This document shows, one piece after another, positions 47,716 through 60,331 of a stretch of 64,000 nucleotides of DNA (position 1 is its first letter; every line of letters starts with the position of its first letter). The stretch is taken from NCBI GenBank assembly GCA_040954595.2, contig CM082577.2, positions 18,228,001 to 18,292,000 of the forward strand, written 5' to 3'. Origin of the DNA: Balanoglossus misakiensis (Eukaryota; Hemichordata). The position numbers were made by a program, and so were the translations under genes. The notes beneath the pieces are model-generated. The model had not been told where the DNA came from, did no database searches, and saw only the letters and a program-made list of their open reading frames with translations.

Positions 47716-49579
47716 TAAATATTTCTGGTCGACATATATACTCACTAACATTAAAATGGACAAGAATAGGGACAGTCATACTTACACAATATAGTATTGC
47801 ATTATATCGCGAGCACATTTTAGTGCATGTATACAAGACACATGCCAGTTTCCGTCTATCTCAAGTGTGGAAGTGGGATAGTGTGAATATTCTCTCAGTT
47901 TTAATTCTCACTATCTTGTTTTGATCAGGTAATCACCCTTCAAGTCAAGACTACCGAAAAATACCAAACGTTAGAGCTATAAGCCATGTAATAGTATTCT
48001 ATTTGTGACAATCGCAAAAGAGGAGAGAAATACAGTTGAGATATTTTAGTGATCATTTCCATAAATTTTGGAGAAACAATACATTTTTGACGTCACGATG
48101 AGTGACACTACCAAGAGTAACATCGGTAACTCTAATAAGAGCGACTTAGAAATTAGAGTGTTCAGACTCAACCATGAAATAATCTCTAACACTGTTTATA
48201 TTGTTAGTATTACCATGCCGACGTTCGCAACGTCACCATTATTAGTGCTTCTTGGCCTCAAGTAACATCTGCAAGTAACAGCATTAGTGCCAAGCAAGAT
48301 AACAGCCTGCGGCAAAACAGTGCAGCGCAAGGCGGTGTGTACATTTCTTTCAAAACTGAGATTGTCACAGTAACAAAGATTTCAGTCTGTTTACACACTC
48401 GGGTAATCGTGCACAGTTTAATTTCCTTGAGACAATTTCAGTTCGAAATTTATGTTCCATGCAAAGCAACCCGGGTTGGGCATTCGTTTCGTTTCTGTGT
48501 CACAGCCTTTAACTGAAGCCATGGGTGTTCTTCCTCTCCATGTCGAGGACTCCATGATCGTATGTTTATGTACTACGGCGCCGACTCTATGCATCACGCA
48601 ATAATAGGAAAAATTTCTATAAATCGATAAGTATAAGTTTTCAATAACTCACGATATATCTGATGTAGAAGGGAAACGTGACATATTAACAGAAGACTAA
48701 CCAACCAAATAAACCAATGCAAACTGTACAAATTTATAACAAGATACGCAATAGAGATATACTGATGTAATATAGAATGCTAGAACGATTATTTCACAAT
48801 ATTAATCTGTACTATTTAGATAGCTGCGCAGAGAAAATACAGACAGACGCACAGACTTCATTGCATTGCAAGGCAATTCATTTCATGTTTATTTGCTCAT
48901 TTATTACATAGGCAGCCTCTTAACACATAATTCAAGCAACATTTTTGTCTGTTCCTTTGCTGGAAAATAATTGCTTCTCGGGCAAAAGAATTTTGATTAA
49001 ATATGGCACAACAGTCTCAGAGGTATGTGAAAGCCAAATTGGCTCTCAAACTAAAACCCACGGGCTAAAATGGATATTGAAGGCAAATTATGTTTTATCA
49101 TTGAATTTTCTGACTCTGAAAGGTACTTGTAATGCATTCAGTACCGTCTGTTATTGTTGTAAACTAAATGTAGCCACATATGACATATACAGAAAAAGAA
49201 CAGTTGATATTGGATGAAATATTTACCATTCGCTGCAATGTAAATTAGTATTTGAACCATATCATAAAAGAGGTCGTAAATATATAGCACTTCAATACAC
49301 GTGTATGTCAACATAAAAGTAGATACTTTTTACACTGGTTACTGTGAGCAAAATTGTTATTGCCTGTATTGGGACTAAATTTAATTAAAACATCGCAAAT
49401 TGCATCCATGGATGGCTAACCATGCATGCGCAAGAAATATAAATGTAGAAAGTTTGGTGTCTCGTAATCTCGAACTAAACCATCACGTTTTCTTCTCATT
49501 TTATAAACTGGAAACTACCGTGACGTCTTACATTTTCCGAACACTTCCTGTAGAGTATCTAGTTATTGCGTGTTATGTA
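47716..49579. other. No recognisable gene
   Basis: AT-rich with short frames only. Confidence 0.4.
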
Positions 49580-49616
49580 TATATATATATATATATATTA
49601 TTTATTTATTTATTTG
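49580..49616. repeat. (TA)n then (TTTA)n microsatellite
   Basis: TATATATATATATATATAT followed by TTATTTATTTATTTA. A 149-codon frame (49400-49849) passes through it but has no domain features. Confidence 0.9.
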
Positions 49617-51277
49617 ACCAGTCATCTAATCTCCAGAAAGACAGATACAGCAAACAACTAGTGAAGACTGGACAATTTGGATCTCATTATTTTAAAGACG
49701 ACTCAACCCCCAACAAAATCGTAGGGCAAGTACTCAAAATTATAATAGTTCTCGAAAGTTCGACAGTCAAAATTACTTTTTATTTGAACCTCGGCCTCTG
49801 TCTGCCTATTGTAATTCTGCGAGCAATATCAGGGTGTCTTAATGTCTAATTTCTACTTACTCTCATTAATGGCTTTGACAGCAGAGAGTTTGATATAAAA
49901 AATCGGAGAAGAACGAATATGGTAGTATGGGTTGAAGTTTTTGCCCAGCAATCAGACAAGTATATCAGATGATGAAGTTACAAGTAAGCTGCTATGTTGT
50001 CCGCCTGGCTGCATTGGTGTATATGGAACTCGGTTGTAACTTGTGAAAAACGAAAGAGTTTAACACAAACAATGGTATTGTGATATTAGGACCGAACTTC
50101 CTGTGGATTTCAAGACTGGACACGGAAGGTGAAATAAATGACTTGACGAGTGTGAACACGTGAGCTTATTAGCATTTGAACAAGTAATATATTTAGAATG
50201 GATATATTTATTAGATATCTCTTTTGACATTCAGGCCAAATAATCTTTTGACTTCTGTTTGTATACCACACATTGCAATATCTTGAAGACTATATGGATA
50301 ATTACGTACATCAGGCGCTGCCGTGGCTGTTTCACTGCAGCTTTAAAATTGTGACTTACCAACAGGATGTTTAATCAAGCAAAGTACGTATTCCTGAATA
50401 GGTTTTGTAGCTCTAGGGCTTTATCTAGTATATATATAGTATAGATATATTTAGTATATGTGTTAGGACCCTTAAATAAGCACTCACAATAAAATAGTGA
50501 TTCTCGTTGCGCGTACGTGTGAATTTCTTTTATTAACGTTGATATAGTTCGTGATTTAAGCAAGTGGGTGAAGACAAATCTCGAAAGCATGTCATCAAAA
50601 TAAGTAATACGTTCGTTTTCAGCACAAGTTTAATGATATTCAAACATATTTTCGTCAGTGTTTTTTTTTTGCAATTTGAAAACTGGTAAAACTAATATTG
50701 TAAACAAAAACAGAAAATAAAGGTGAGGTGTCATGACAGAAATGTTCATTTCGTGAGGTTGAGTTTCATCTTAAACATTTAAACGTCGAGGGTTGACAAA
50801 ACTAAACGTCAAGCATTACTTGTCCTATGTATTGAATTTACGTGGGATGCCTTCGGCCGAACTGAAAGCTTTGTAACTTACCGCAGAAATCAGAACGCTG
50901 CCGTAATCATCATCTAAGTTAGCATCCATTATGCACAATGAACAGCTGTTATTTCCAGTACGCATATCAAAGAAAATATCATACTCCTATTCCATTAGTA
51001 CAGAATGCCATTCACTCACACCATTAAATATTTTGGTGCAGCAACATTGTCGATCAAATCAAACGAATTCGATGTTGTGTTTAGCAAAGATCGCAAGATT
51101 CAAAGACTTGACAGGGTAATAGGGATGTGGTAGTAAATCGAAATTGTTTCATCTCCCGATGTCACGATTCGTGGCTCACACTACATGTATGTGGCCAATT
51201 TGAAGGTGGTTACGTCAATAGTTTAATTACAGTTAAATAATTACACATTTTAGCGACGGTAATATCATGATCTTTTA
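49617..51277. other. No recognisable gene
   Basis: No coding sequence or repeat family supported. Confidence 0.4.
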
Positions 51278-51384
51278 GCCTGCGCGAGGGATGGTGATCT
51301 CTGACCATAATATCGATGATGTCCGAGCCGCAGACAAGGGTGTCATCAATATTGTGGTCAGAGATCACCAGCCCGAGGGCAGGC
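51278..51384. mobile_element. Foldback (inverted-repeat) element
   Basis: Arms of about 45 bp: GCCTGCGCGAGGGATGGTGA, TCTCTGACCATAATATCGAT on the left and ATCAATATTGTGGTCAGAGA, TCACCAGCCCGAGGGCAGGC on the right, with a loop of about 20 bp. Non-coding MITE-like element. Confidence 0.7.
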
Positions 51385-51551
51385 TTCAAATGTGATGTTT
51401 CCCGAGCATCATGTGTTATTAATTTCATTACACTGAAAATTAGATACATGTACATGTATATACAGCATTCGGGTAGCGTCCAGGGTCGCTGCATATAGTG
51501 AAACTCTTGATCTTCGGAGTACTAGCTGTAGGCCTACTTCGGACTCAGATA

Positions 51552-51655
51552 ATATCCCCTCACTGCGCGCAGTATCCCCTACCTACGGGCCATAGACTCT
51601 GTCAGCCATGTAATATCACGTTTTTTCTATGGCACGTGCTACGGTCTCAGCCAAT
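51552..51655. repeat. Dispersed segment shared with 28951-29055
   Basis: Contains CCCCTACCTACGGGCCATAG, ATGTAATATCACGT and CTCAGCCAAT in the same order as the earlier copy; direct orientation. Confidence 0.6.
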
Positions 51656-54600
51656 TATTATGAAATAACAACGCATATGACTAATATCTAAATTGACTAA
51701 TTTCAAACGTAGTGTTCATTGCATATTGAGGGGGCAATGTCCCCTCTCGCTTCTTATATGGCACTATTTTATCAGAATATTTACTCATCGCTTTCTCAAG
51801 ACTTTAAACGCAAGACTTACTCCTAAATACTTTAACTTTACAACATGATGTTTCGGTCTTTACAACATGTATGACGTTTCAAGGTGCAAACAAATAACCG
51901 TATTAGATATTACCACAGAGTTATATCAGGACATCCTCTAAACCTGATATCGAAAAGCAAACACAGTCAAAACGAGCAATGCTAAATATACCAATTTTCT
52001 CCATTATGATCAGGATTGTTGACAAATGCAAGTCATTTAATATGATGATGTCCTTCATGTCACAGCCTACTTATAATCACTTGCTACTGAGAGATGAAAT
52101 CTTTGTTTGACGGAAAACGTCCATGTAACTGAAACTAAAAAATCAACACTGCTTTCGAAATGCCCCCATGAAAATAAACACTTCTTAGCACATTACCGAG
52201 TCACTCCCACAAGGAACTGATGCAGTATTGTATGATAATTCATATAACCGAATTTAAGGCTGAAGATCAACATACAAGCCGTTTGAAACATTGAGTTCCA
52301 GTCCCAGTTTCTACCTGAACACATTTCATCATGTACTGCTGTTTTTGTGTTGAGCACTTGTTTGCACGAGAATGCAACTGTAATAGCTTGTTGTTTCGGC
52401 ACACACACACGCACACACACAGTGCAAAATATTAATATGTATACGTCATCAACAATGTTCTCTGACTGACGTGTCATATTCTGAACAATGTGCCAAATTG
52501 ATGGAACACACGAACATGGTTGAGTATAGTAATCGATAGAAATGAAAAATGCTCTTCTGTTGACAACAGCTGATGTTCAACTTAGCACACACAACACTGT
52601 GTTTGTCTACAGGGCTACAGGCAGGGATATGTTGCAACGAACAGCTGAGCGTTTGATCTAAACCAAGAAGTAGGCCATTGAAGCCGTTCTTCAACGCAAG
52701 TGTATGTAACAATGGCTGTCAGTGTTTTCCGGTCAGAATTGGTCGATTATTTACTGCTTGATTCAAGCTGAGATCCTTAAGTTGATAAACACTAGGAAGA
52801 CTTGAATAAATAATAAGGTGCGCTTACCTCTTTCAACTGCGACTGCATCAAACTGTGCACCACATCACGTGATTGTATGATCAACGCTAAATCTGCATGA
52901 TAGATCGTAACTGTCTCTTTCCATCTCATGACGTATTGATGACCACGAGAACAAGCAGGCTATTATTCCACCAAATTAAGCTTCGCCAGATAATATCCCG
53001 AACCGTTCAGAAAAAAAGATCGATCTTTAAATGGTAATAATACATGCCACTTTTAACCGGGTATGGATGTTACATCAATCACTAGCTAAGTGCAATACCT
53101 TTACATCTATGAAGGCGGCAGTCGTGACTGAACATTATAATATCCTGAGGATTTTTGCAATTTTCAAGTGCCTGTGGTTTGAAAAATGTCATTAAAGCGG
53201 CATTGAAAGCCCTATAATGAGATTTTTTTTACAGAATATTGATGGGGCATCATTCTATGAACAAAGCGTATGAAAATTTTCAATCATGTTCTACACGAAA
53301 TAGGTAATTTAGTGGGATGGTCGGAATCACATCCTTAACATGTGCCTTTGTTGCTTATGACATACACATAAAGTAGCCTTGGGTTACTGATGTTACAGTC
53401 ATGTATGCTCGGATCGGAGGAAATGAGACGTAAAATGGTGATTTTTATCAGTATTATCTTGAATAATCGGCACTAAATATTCTTTAAATCGCTAACTGAA
53501 TATGACTAAGGTACAGAGTCACTGCCCATTCTGGTTCTACAAAAACACGATTCGGCAAGGGGTCCCTCCGAACCGTAGACTCTGTAATGACGTTACAATC
53601 AATCAGTTGTATTTCTTAACCATGAATTTGTTGTAAAATATTTGTATGCGATATGATAGGAAATGTCCTCGTTTTTTTCGCGGTTTGTTAGTTGAAGGAG
53701 AGTGTTCATTTTCCTTATTTCATAGATTTCTTAGAAATGGGTGTTTCGTTTGCCGCTCCCGATGTTAGTGACTACACAGATTTCAGAACATTCAGGAACA
53801 TGACATTTTCATACTGTAACGTTTCCATGGTTTTCAACAGGGACAACTTGTCAACATCGCAAAATCACTAAAATCCGTTTACCTGTCTTTGGATATGTGC
53901 GTTAACAGGGGAGTGTAAATTAATATGTCGTCACGAATCCACAAGCTACCTTGAAATAACGTCGATTTAGTGAATTGCCAAGGCGATGTTCAACATATCC
54001 AGTCTGGCAAGATATTCTAACGTAGCAGAAATAGCATCAATAGCTGTTGAGGCATTCTTGACCCGAAATTAGATAGAATATTGTTTCAATGCAAGTAAAC
54101 TGTTTTTATGTTGAAATTATTTTACAAAATATATAAATTATCATACATGACAAATTATTTTCGGCAATCGTACAACTAAGTATCGATAAACAGGGCCTAT
54201 AAGCCAGACAAGGTCTTCATAACACTTTACATCGCTTTCGGGATCAAGATTCGCCACGTGACCTCACAATTCGTTGGACATGTTTCAGGAAGTTGCATGG
54301 TGTGTGATTGCCGCAAATAACTTTCCCTGCTTAACCGAGTATGATGAGTCAGTTATGATCACAGTCATGGTATTGTTCCTCTAGGAGAGGTATACAACAA
54401 ACATATCAACCTGTCGTAAGCCATAGTAAGTGCTTGATATAGCAATTTGGCGGTGAAGTCACGTGATGTCACCGATGATTATTTGTAGGTCATCTAATTT
54501 CCTGTCTTTTTCCCTTTTCGAAGAAAAACTCCATAGTGTGTAAATATATTTCCAGGCTAAACGCCGACTTGGATCCAAGGCTATCTTGCATAAACCTAAA

Positions 54601-55515
54601 CGCCACATACCAATCTTGTACAAATTACATTGACATCATAAAACTACTTACGGTCAACGGCGATAATCCCTGGTAACTAACGGAATGATACTTGTACATT
54701 GAGAGACTTTAGACGGTCGTCTGCTATTACAATCAGGCTGTCGCCTGTTGTGCGCGCCATGAAGATTGATAAGATCACGACAATGCAAAAACCATGTCTA
54801 ATAATCTCCAATTATCCCACATTGACCCCAAGACTGAACAGAGAATAAACGTGAGTAATAGACATTCCCGTCTGATTGCGTTTAACTATAAACGCAAATA
54901 GACATATGTATAGAACATTCCCGGCAAATATTATAAGGCAAAGGTTATAAAATATTTGGAAGATCAAAACATTCATTAAGCACTGAAATATCTTAATTCA
55001 ATCGTCCTTACAAAATGAGCATTCTGAGGGGGGAGGGGGAGTGGGAAGATTCCGAAAGAATAACATTTCCACTCTTTAAAATCAGAAATTAATTATTAGT
55101 CGGAACATCTACCAGGAATATGCTATTGTAGAATCATCCTCGAACGTACGGAGACACAAATGTGTAATCTTTTGACTCATTTTCCTGTGTTCGGCACTAA
55201 CTCTTTGGCTGTAATGGCTTTTTCACATAAATTTGGGTGACGGTGGCCCATCTAGTTTCTGGAAATAGAGGTGATGATCGGACACGATTGTCAACTGGAT
55301 TAAAGGTATACAGTCACCTCCAAATAACGTACGCCCATATATGGCTGAAATGGTGTATTTGAAAATCTGTGATTGGCTAGATCTTATTTTGCCATGGTAA
55401 CTATAGCTAATCATCCATAGGCTGCAACTCGATAACATTTGTTATTTTTTAAATAATCCTGGATATACTTTTTTATGAAAGCCCGTTAAGGACATTTCGT
55501 AAAGCAAAACATTTG
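51656..55515. other. Long gene-free stretch
   Basis: About 3.9 kb without a recognisable gene, RNA or repeat family apart from a short CACACACACGCACACACACA run near 52401-52421. Short unrecognised exons cannot be excluded. Confidence 0.4.
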
Positions 55516-55519
55516 TTTT

Positions 55520-55803
55520 TATCTCGTGCGCACGAGATACTAAGTCGTGAGTACGAGATACTAAGTCGTGAGCACGAGATACTAAGTCGTGCGCACGAGA
55601 AACTAAGTCGTGAGCACGAGATACTAAGTCGTGAGCACGAGATACTAAGTCGTGCGCACGAGATACTAAGTCGTGCGCCCGAGAAACTAAGTCGTGAGCA
55701 CGAGATACTAAGTCGTGAGCACGAGATACTAAGTCGTGCGCACGAGATACTAAGTCGTGAGCACGAGAAACTAAATCGTGAGCACGTGATACTAAGTCGT
55801 GTA
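55520..55803. repeat. 21-bp minisatellite CACGAGATACTAAGTCGTGAG, about 13 units
   Basis: Near-perfect tandem units of 21 bp. Each unit is partly self-complementary; the variant CTCGTGCGCACGAG is a perfect 14-bp palindrome. Because 21 is a multiple of three, both strands stay open: SREHEIL heptads on + and SRAHDLV heptads on minus. The 108-145-codon frames are therefore expected by-products and no gene is claimed. Confidence 0.95.
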
Positions 55804-55847
55804 TGGCAAGCCAAACGTTGCAATTTTCTTGTTGTATAAGTTTATTT

Positions 55848-56305
55848 TTATTCTTCAATTTCACGTTTGCTTTGGTCAAATTATACTCGTGTTCTTCAAA
55901 TCTATATTTGTGTTCTTCAAATCTATATTTGTGTTCTTCAAATTTATATTCTTGTTCTTCAAATCTATATTTGTGTTCTTCAAATCTAGATTCTTGTTCT
56001 TCAAATCTATATTCTTGTTCTTCAATTTCACGTTTGCTTTTGTCAAATTATATTTGTGTTCTTCAAATCTATATTTGTGTTCTTCAAATCTATATTTGTG
56101 TTCTTCAAATTTATATTCTTGTTCTTCAAATCTATATTTGTGTTCTTCAAATCTATATTCTTGTTCTTCAAATCTATATTTGTGTTCTTCAAATTTATAT
56201 TCTTGTTCTTCAAATCTATATTCTTGTTCTTCAAATCCACGTTTTCTTTCATCAAATTACATTCTTGTTCTTTGATTTCATTTTTGCTTTCGTCAAATTA
56301 CATGC
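55848..56305. repeat. 21-bp minisatellite GTGTTCTTCAAATCTATATTT with higher-order linker
   Basis: About 15 units of 21 bp in two blocks (about 55885-56018 and 56050-56225), separated and bounded by a recurring linker CAATTTCACGTTTGCTTTNGTCAAATTA at about 55856, 56025, 56236 and 56275. The minus strand reads DLKNKNI heptads, the + strand CSSNLYL or FKSIFVF. It starts about 45 bp after the unrelated 21-bp array at 55520. Confidence 0.95.
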
Positions 56306-56797
56306 TGTTCTTCAAATCCTGCGCTTTCGTAGAACTACCGGAAGTTAACATGTTGCCCTCTGCAGAGGGCGCCGTCAATGATCTTTGGCTTTTCAGCAGC
56401 ATCTCAGTGAAATCGAATTACGGCAAATCTATCATTATTAATCATCTGTAGATCTCTTAATCTGCTACGCTCTTGTCTGTTCCACTGATCTGAATCATGA
56501 TGGTTGAATTTATTTTTGGACGCACCTCAAACAACGGAATGCCGTCATATCATCGCAAATTTGAAAATGCTATTTTTGATAATCTTGACTCAAAATGTCA
56601 AATAGTCAAATCAGTATGTTTTTATGTATTCGACTTCAATATTATTTGTCAGAATGTGATTTATAATTTTTTTTTACCATATCAGTCCGTATATGTCAAT
56701 CCAGACCGGCACAAATTAGCGACATCAACTGTCACACAATCAAAAGAACATAATGTAACGAGATTTTTATGGGGTGAGAACACCGCCAAAAATAGCT

Positions 56798-57060
56798 GAT
56801 GTCTTTATTTGGTAGTTTTCTCATCATTATTATGCTATTATGTCATTATTTGGCCATTACCTTGGCCATTATTATGCTGTTATTTGGTTATTTGGCCGTT
56901 ATTATGTCATTATTCAGTATTAATGTCTTTATTTGGAAGTTTTCTCATCATTATTATGCTATTATGTCATTATTTGGTTATTTGGTATTTATGTCGTGGT
57001 CTCGACATTACCTCGACCATTACCTCGGCCATTATTTGGTTCGCTCGACATTATCTGACC
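56798..57060. repeat. Degenerate TGTCATTATTTGG / GGCCATTA tandem repeat
   Basis: Irregular repeats of GTCATTATTTGGTTATTTGG, CCATTATTATGCTGTTATTT and TCATCATTATTATGCTATTA; the segment TTGG-AAGTTTTCTCATCATTA occurs twice (about 56810 and 56930). It ends about 60 bp before the integrase-core gene start. Its open frame joins the gene but is low complexity, so I start the gene at the later ATG. Confidence 0.8.
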
Positions 57061-57122
57061 TACTTTATTATTTGAACTCTTGCCCGGTACCCAGAATTCA
57101 TTGCACAAAATCATTGCACAAA

Positions 57123-60100
57123 ATGGCGACTGTACAAGTAATAACAAGACGGTTGTACGATATTGCTTCCGCACTTGGGTCAGTAACTAGACCAAGTGAG
57201 TTGGAAGCTGTGTTTGACGACATCGTTTTACAAGAAGAAGAACTGGTCCAATTATGCATCCATACTGATGTCCCAGACAACGTGTTTGCACAACTCTGTC
57301 TTGCTATGACAACTTTGATAGATTTTCTTGATAATCAGTCACAGAACATTGGTCCAAGCGTCTGTTGGCCGTATCGTTCATACAAAGTGAGTTCCGGGGA
57401 GCGTGGTAGACCTCGCTTCGATATCCCGAAAGAACAGTTGCAGTTCTTTGTAGCAGAAAGATTTAGCGTACCAGCAGTGGCAAAAATGCTAGGCGTTTCG
57501 ATACGAACCATACAAAGACGTATGTACGAGTATGGCATTTCAATTGCGGAATCATATGCGGAGTTGTCTGATGAAGAGCTTGATGGAATGGTTACTGACA
57601 TAACCAATCGTCTTCCAAACACGGGAATGAAAAGGCTACATGGACTGTTACTTGCCGAAGGTAAACGTGTGGCAATTTTTCGAGTCAGAGAAAGCCTTCG
57701 ACGTGTAGATCACAGTGGAGTTGTCAGTAGGAGAAGAACTGCAATACGTAGGAGGCAGTACAATGTTCCGTGCCCTAATGCATTGTGGCACATAGATGGA
57801 AACCATAAACTGATAAGGTTAGTGTACTTATTGGTCAAGCCTGTGAAATACTCAAACCGAAGGTCTCCATGCGTATGGACAAATGTGTTCTAAAAAACGG
57901 CTGGCTGAAATATATTTATAGGATAATGTTGGTGCTCTATCCCAGCTAATTCAGCAATCACATAACAATTCACTAAACATTTTTCGGGTAAAATACTTGA
58001 TGATATTAGCATAATTATGTTGAAAATATTTATATTGTATTTTTGGGCAATTTTTGCGATGTTATTAAAAAGTCCATTTCTCAGAAATTGCCTGTCCTAT
58101 TTTAAAAAATGGTTTGTAGGATGCTCTGTTCTTATTGTGATGTGTAAAAGATTATGATAAAAATATTATTCTCATTCGGTTGATTTTGGGGTCAAATTTT
58201 TGGGTCTCTTTTTCAGAAATTGCTTGTCCAGTTGCTTTGAACTTCGGTTTGCAGGTTCCGGGCAATGTTTGCCATCAGACTTATCTATCATCTGATAAAA
58301 AATGTATAAATTTAATGCTAAAGGTATCTTGTTGGGTTTGTTTTGGTAATTGAGTCCAAATAAAATTGATGTATTTCACACTTGAGTGTACCAATTCTGA
58401 TTAAATGGGAGGACAATGTCCTGACAGTATAAGATGAAATGTTTTTAGAAATTAAAGGGACAAAGTCTCTCTCTCGCTGCCCTTTTTTTTCCATTAATTA
58501 TATTTGATACAAAACACCGTTTGTTATTCTACATGTGGATATATAGTGAATGAACGTTCAACCACACACAACTTCCATCCTCCTTATAGACAGGAGAGTG
58601 AAAAAACTCGCCAAAATGAATAATCGTTCTTTACCATTTATTTATTTTGGGCAAGTTTTACTCTCATATCATACAAGTGGGATGGAAGTTTTGTGTGGTT
58701 GATCATTGATTCACTATATATCCACATGTACATTAACATAAACTGTGTCTGGTATCAAACATAATTAATGGAAAGGGGGCAGCGAGAGAGAGACTTTGTC
58801 CCTTTAAGAAAGCTTGCATTTATGTCACTACACCCCGATTTAATTCACTGGCGAAGTATTTTGTGATATTGCAGCAAGTTGTATGAACTGACAATCTAAA
58901 TAGGCAGGATCATATTTCACTAACAGCTCAACAATGACCAAAGTTTGTCTGACATCCATCATAAGGGACAGACCATTTGATAGCCATGGATTATAGAAGG
59001 GGCTAAGAAGATTAAATGTTTGATTGAGTTATGTACAGTAACCATTCAATTTGATATTGCATGTGATGCATGGATGGATGCAATATACCAAAATGGAGTT
59101 GTGGTGTCAATAATGCTATTTTTATCAGTAAAGGTTTCATTTTCAGACCTGTATCAACATCACTTGACAAGCCATTTCTGTCAATTTGTTGTCCATAGAT
59201 GGAAGTTAGTAGTACATGGTGGAGTGGATGGTTTCTCAAGAATGGTGGTCTATCTTGTATGCAGTGACAACAACAGATCTGACACAGTTCTTGAAAGTTT
59301 TGAAGATGCCACTCAAAGATTCGGAGTCCCATCTCGGGTGAGAGCTGACAAAGGTGGTGAAAATGTATCTGTTTCACTATTTATGCTCAATCATCCAGCT
59401 AGAGGACCGGGAAGGGGAAGTTTCATATCTGGCAAGAGTGTACACAACCAGAGGATAGAACGTTTATGGCGTGATGTATTTTGTGGTATTTTATTTAAAT
59501 ACTACAACCTGTTTTACTACCTCGAAGATAAATTGCTGCTTGATATAGAAAGTGACATAGATATGTTCTGTCTGCACTTTACATATTTACCAAGAATAAA
59601 TCGAGATCTTCAGCACTGGCAAGAAGGTTGGAATCACCACAAACTTAGCACTGCAAATAGCAGATCGCCAAGACAGCTTTGGATTCAAGGTTCTATGGAA
59701 ATGGCAGGCTCAAATTACAGACCAATGAGAGAACTATTTGAACCAAGAACTGAGGTATGTACAGGTGCAGGTTCCATGCACTTTCAAAAGTCCTCATGCT
59801 GAGCATTTGTTTCTCACAATTCACACATCAAAATATCTTCAGAGGGACATTTCCTAACTGAAAAGAATTGAAAATAAGTGCGACATACAAAATTTGTAAT
59901 TGGCAGATGGTATCTCAAACCAAACTTTGCGACTGTTTCTTTTTAACTGGCTGACCCTTGCTCTTTAAAGATAATATGTCAAAAGATGGAAAATAGGAGA
60001 TATAGTGATGATGCTTAGTGTTCTTTTATGGAAATCACAGATAGTGGACGATAATAAGAAACAGATTTGATTTTTGTGCTTTAAACTGAATCTTTTATAT

Positions 60101-60331
60101 TTTTTAAAGGACGAAATCATGCATTATGGGATTGACTGGGATGGACCTCTTCCAGAAGATACAACAGATGCCAGAGTCGAGATTCCCATAGTTTGTTGTC
60201 CTTTAGAAGTTGATGAATTTGACGATCTCATCGGTTCCATTGACCCATTAAGAGATGGTGATATGTACGGCATATCAGTGTATCAAGATGTGATTAACTT
60301 TGTCAAGAGAGTGTTGGAAAACAGGGAATAA
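57123..60331 (+). CDS. Integrase-core (DDE) domain protein, three exons
   Basis: Exons 57123-57817, 59199-59754 and 60110-60331 join in frame to 490 residues. Both introns are GT-AG: AAG|GTTAGT...CCATAG|A and GAG|GTATGT...TTAAAG|GAC. Residues about 95-140 hold [11 protein letters not shown] and a helix-turn-helix ([20 protein letters not shown]). The rve/IS3-like catalytic core follows: D225 in WHIDGNHK, D282 in RADKGGEN and E319 in [11 protein letters not shown], with 36 residues between the last two, so the triad is intact. HGGVDGFSR and [18 protein letters not shown] are also typical. From memory, such intron-containing integrase-core proteins occur in many copies in fish, lancelets and cnidarians. 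They are either transposases or host genes derived from them. I see no flanking TIRs, no frameshift and no internal stop. Intron 1 hosts a MITE. Confidence 0.85.
58456..58803. mobile_element. TTAA-flanked 348-bp MITE (Kolobok-like) in intron 1
   Basis: Inverted repeats of about 125 bp make up most of the element: left AGGGACAAAGTCTCTCTCTC ... ATGTGGATATATAGTGAAT ... CAACCACAC; right is the complement. It is flanked by TTAA at 58452-58455 and 58804-58807. TTAA duplication with RGGG ends fits the Kolobok superfamily. It is inserted in the first intron of the integrase-core gene and is non-coding. Confidence 0.8.

Noticed and set aside
49400-49849. 149-codon frame with hydrophobic stretches
   Set aside because: The hydrophobic part comes from a (TA)n/(TTTA)n tract; no domain, no splice or promoter support.
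55442-55879. 145-codon minus frame with HDLVSRA heptads as a protein gene
   Set aside because: It is fully explained by a 21-bp tandem array; several frames on both strands are open for the same reason, and no unique coding sequence flanks it.
59012-59377. 121-codon minus frame
   Set aside because: Antisense shadow of exon 2 of the integrase-core gene.
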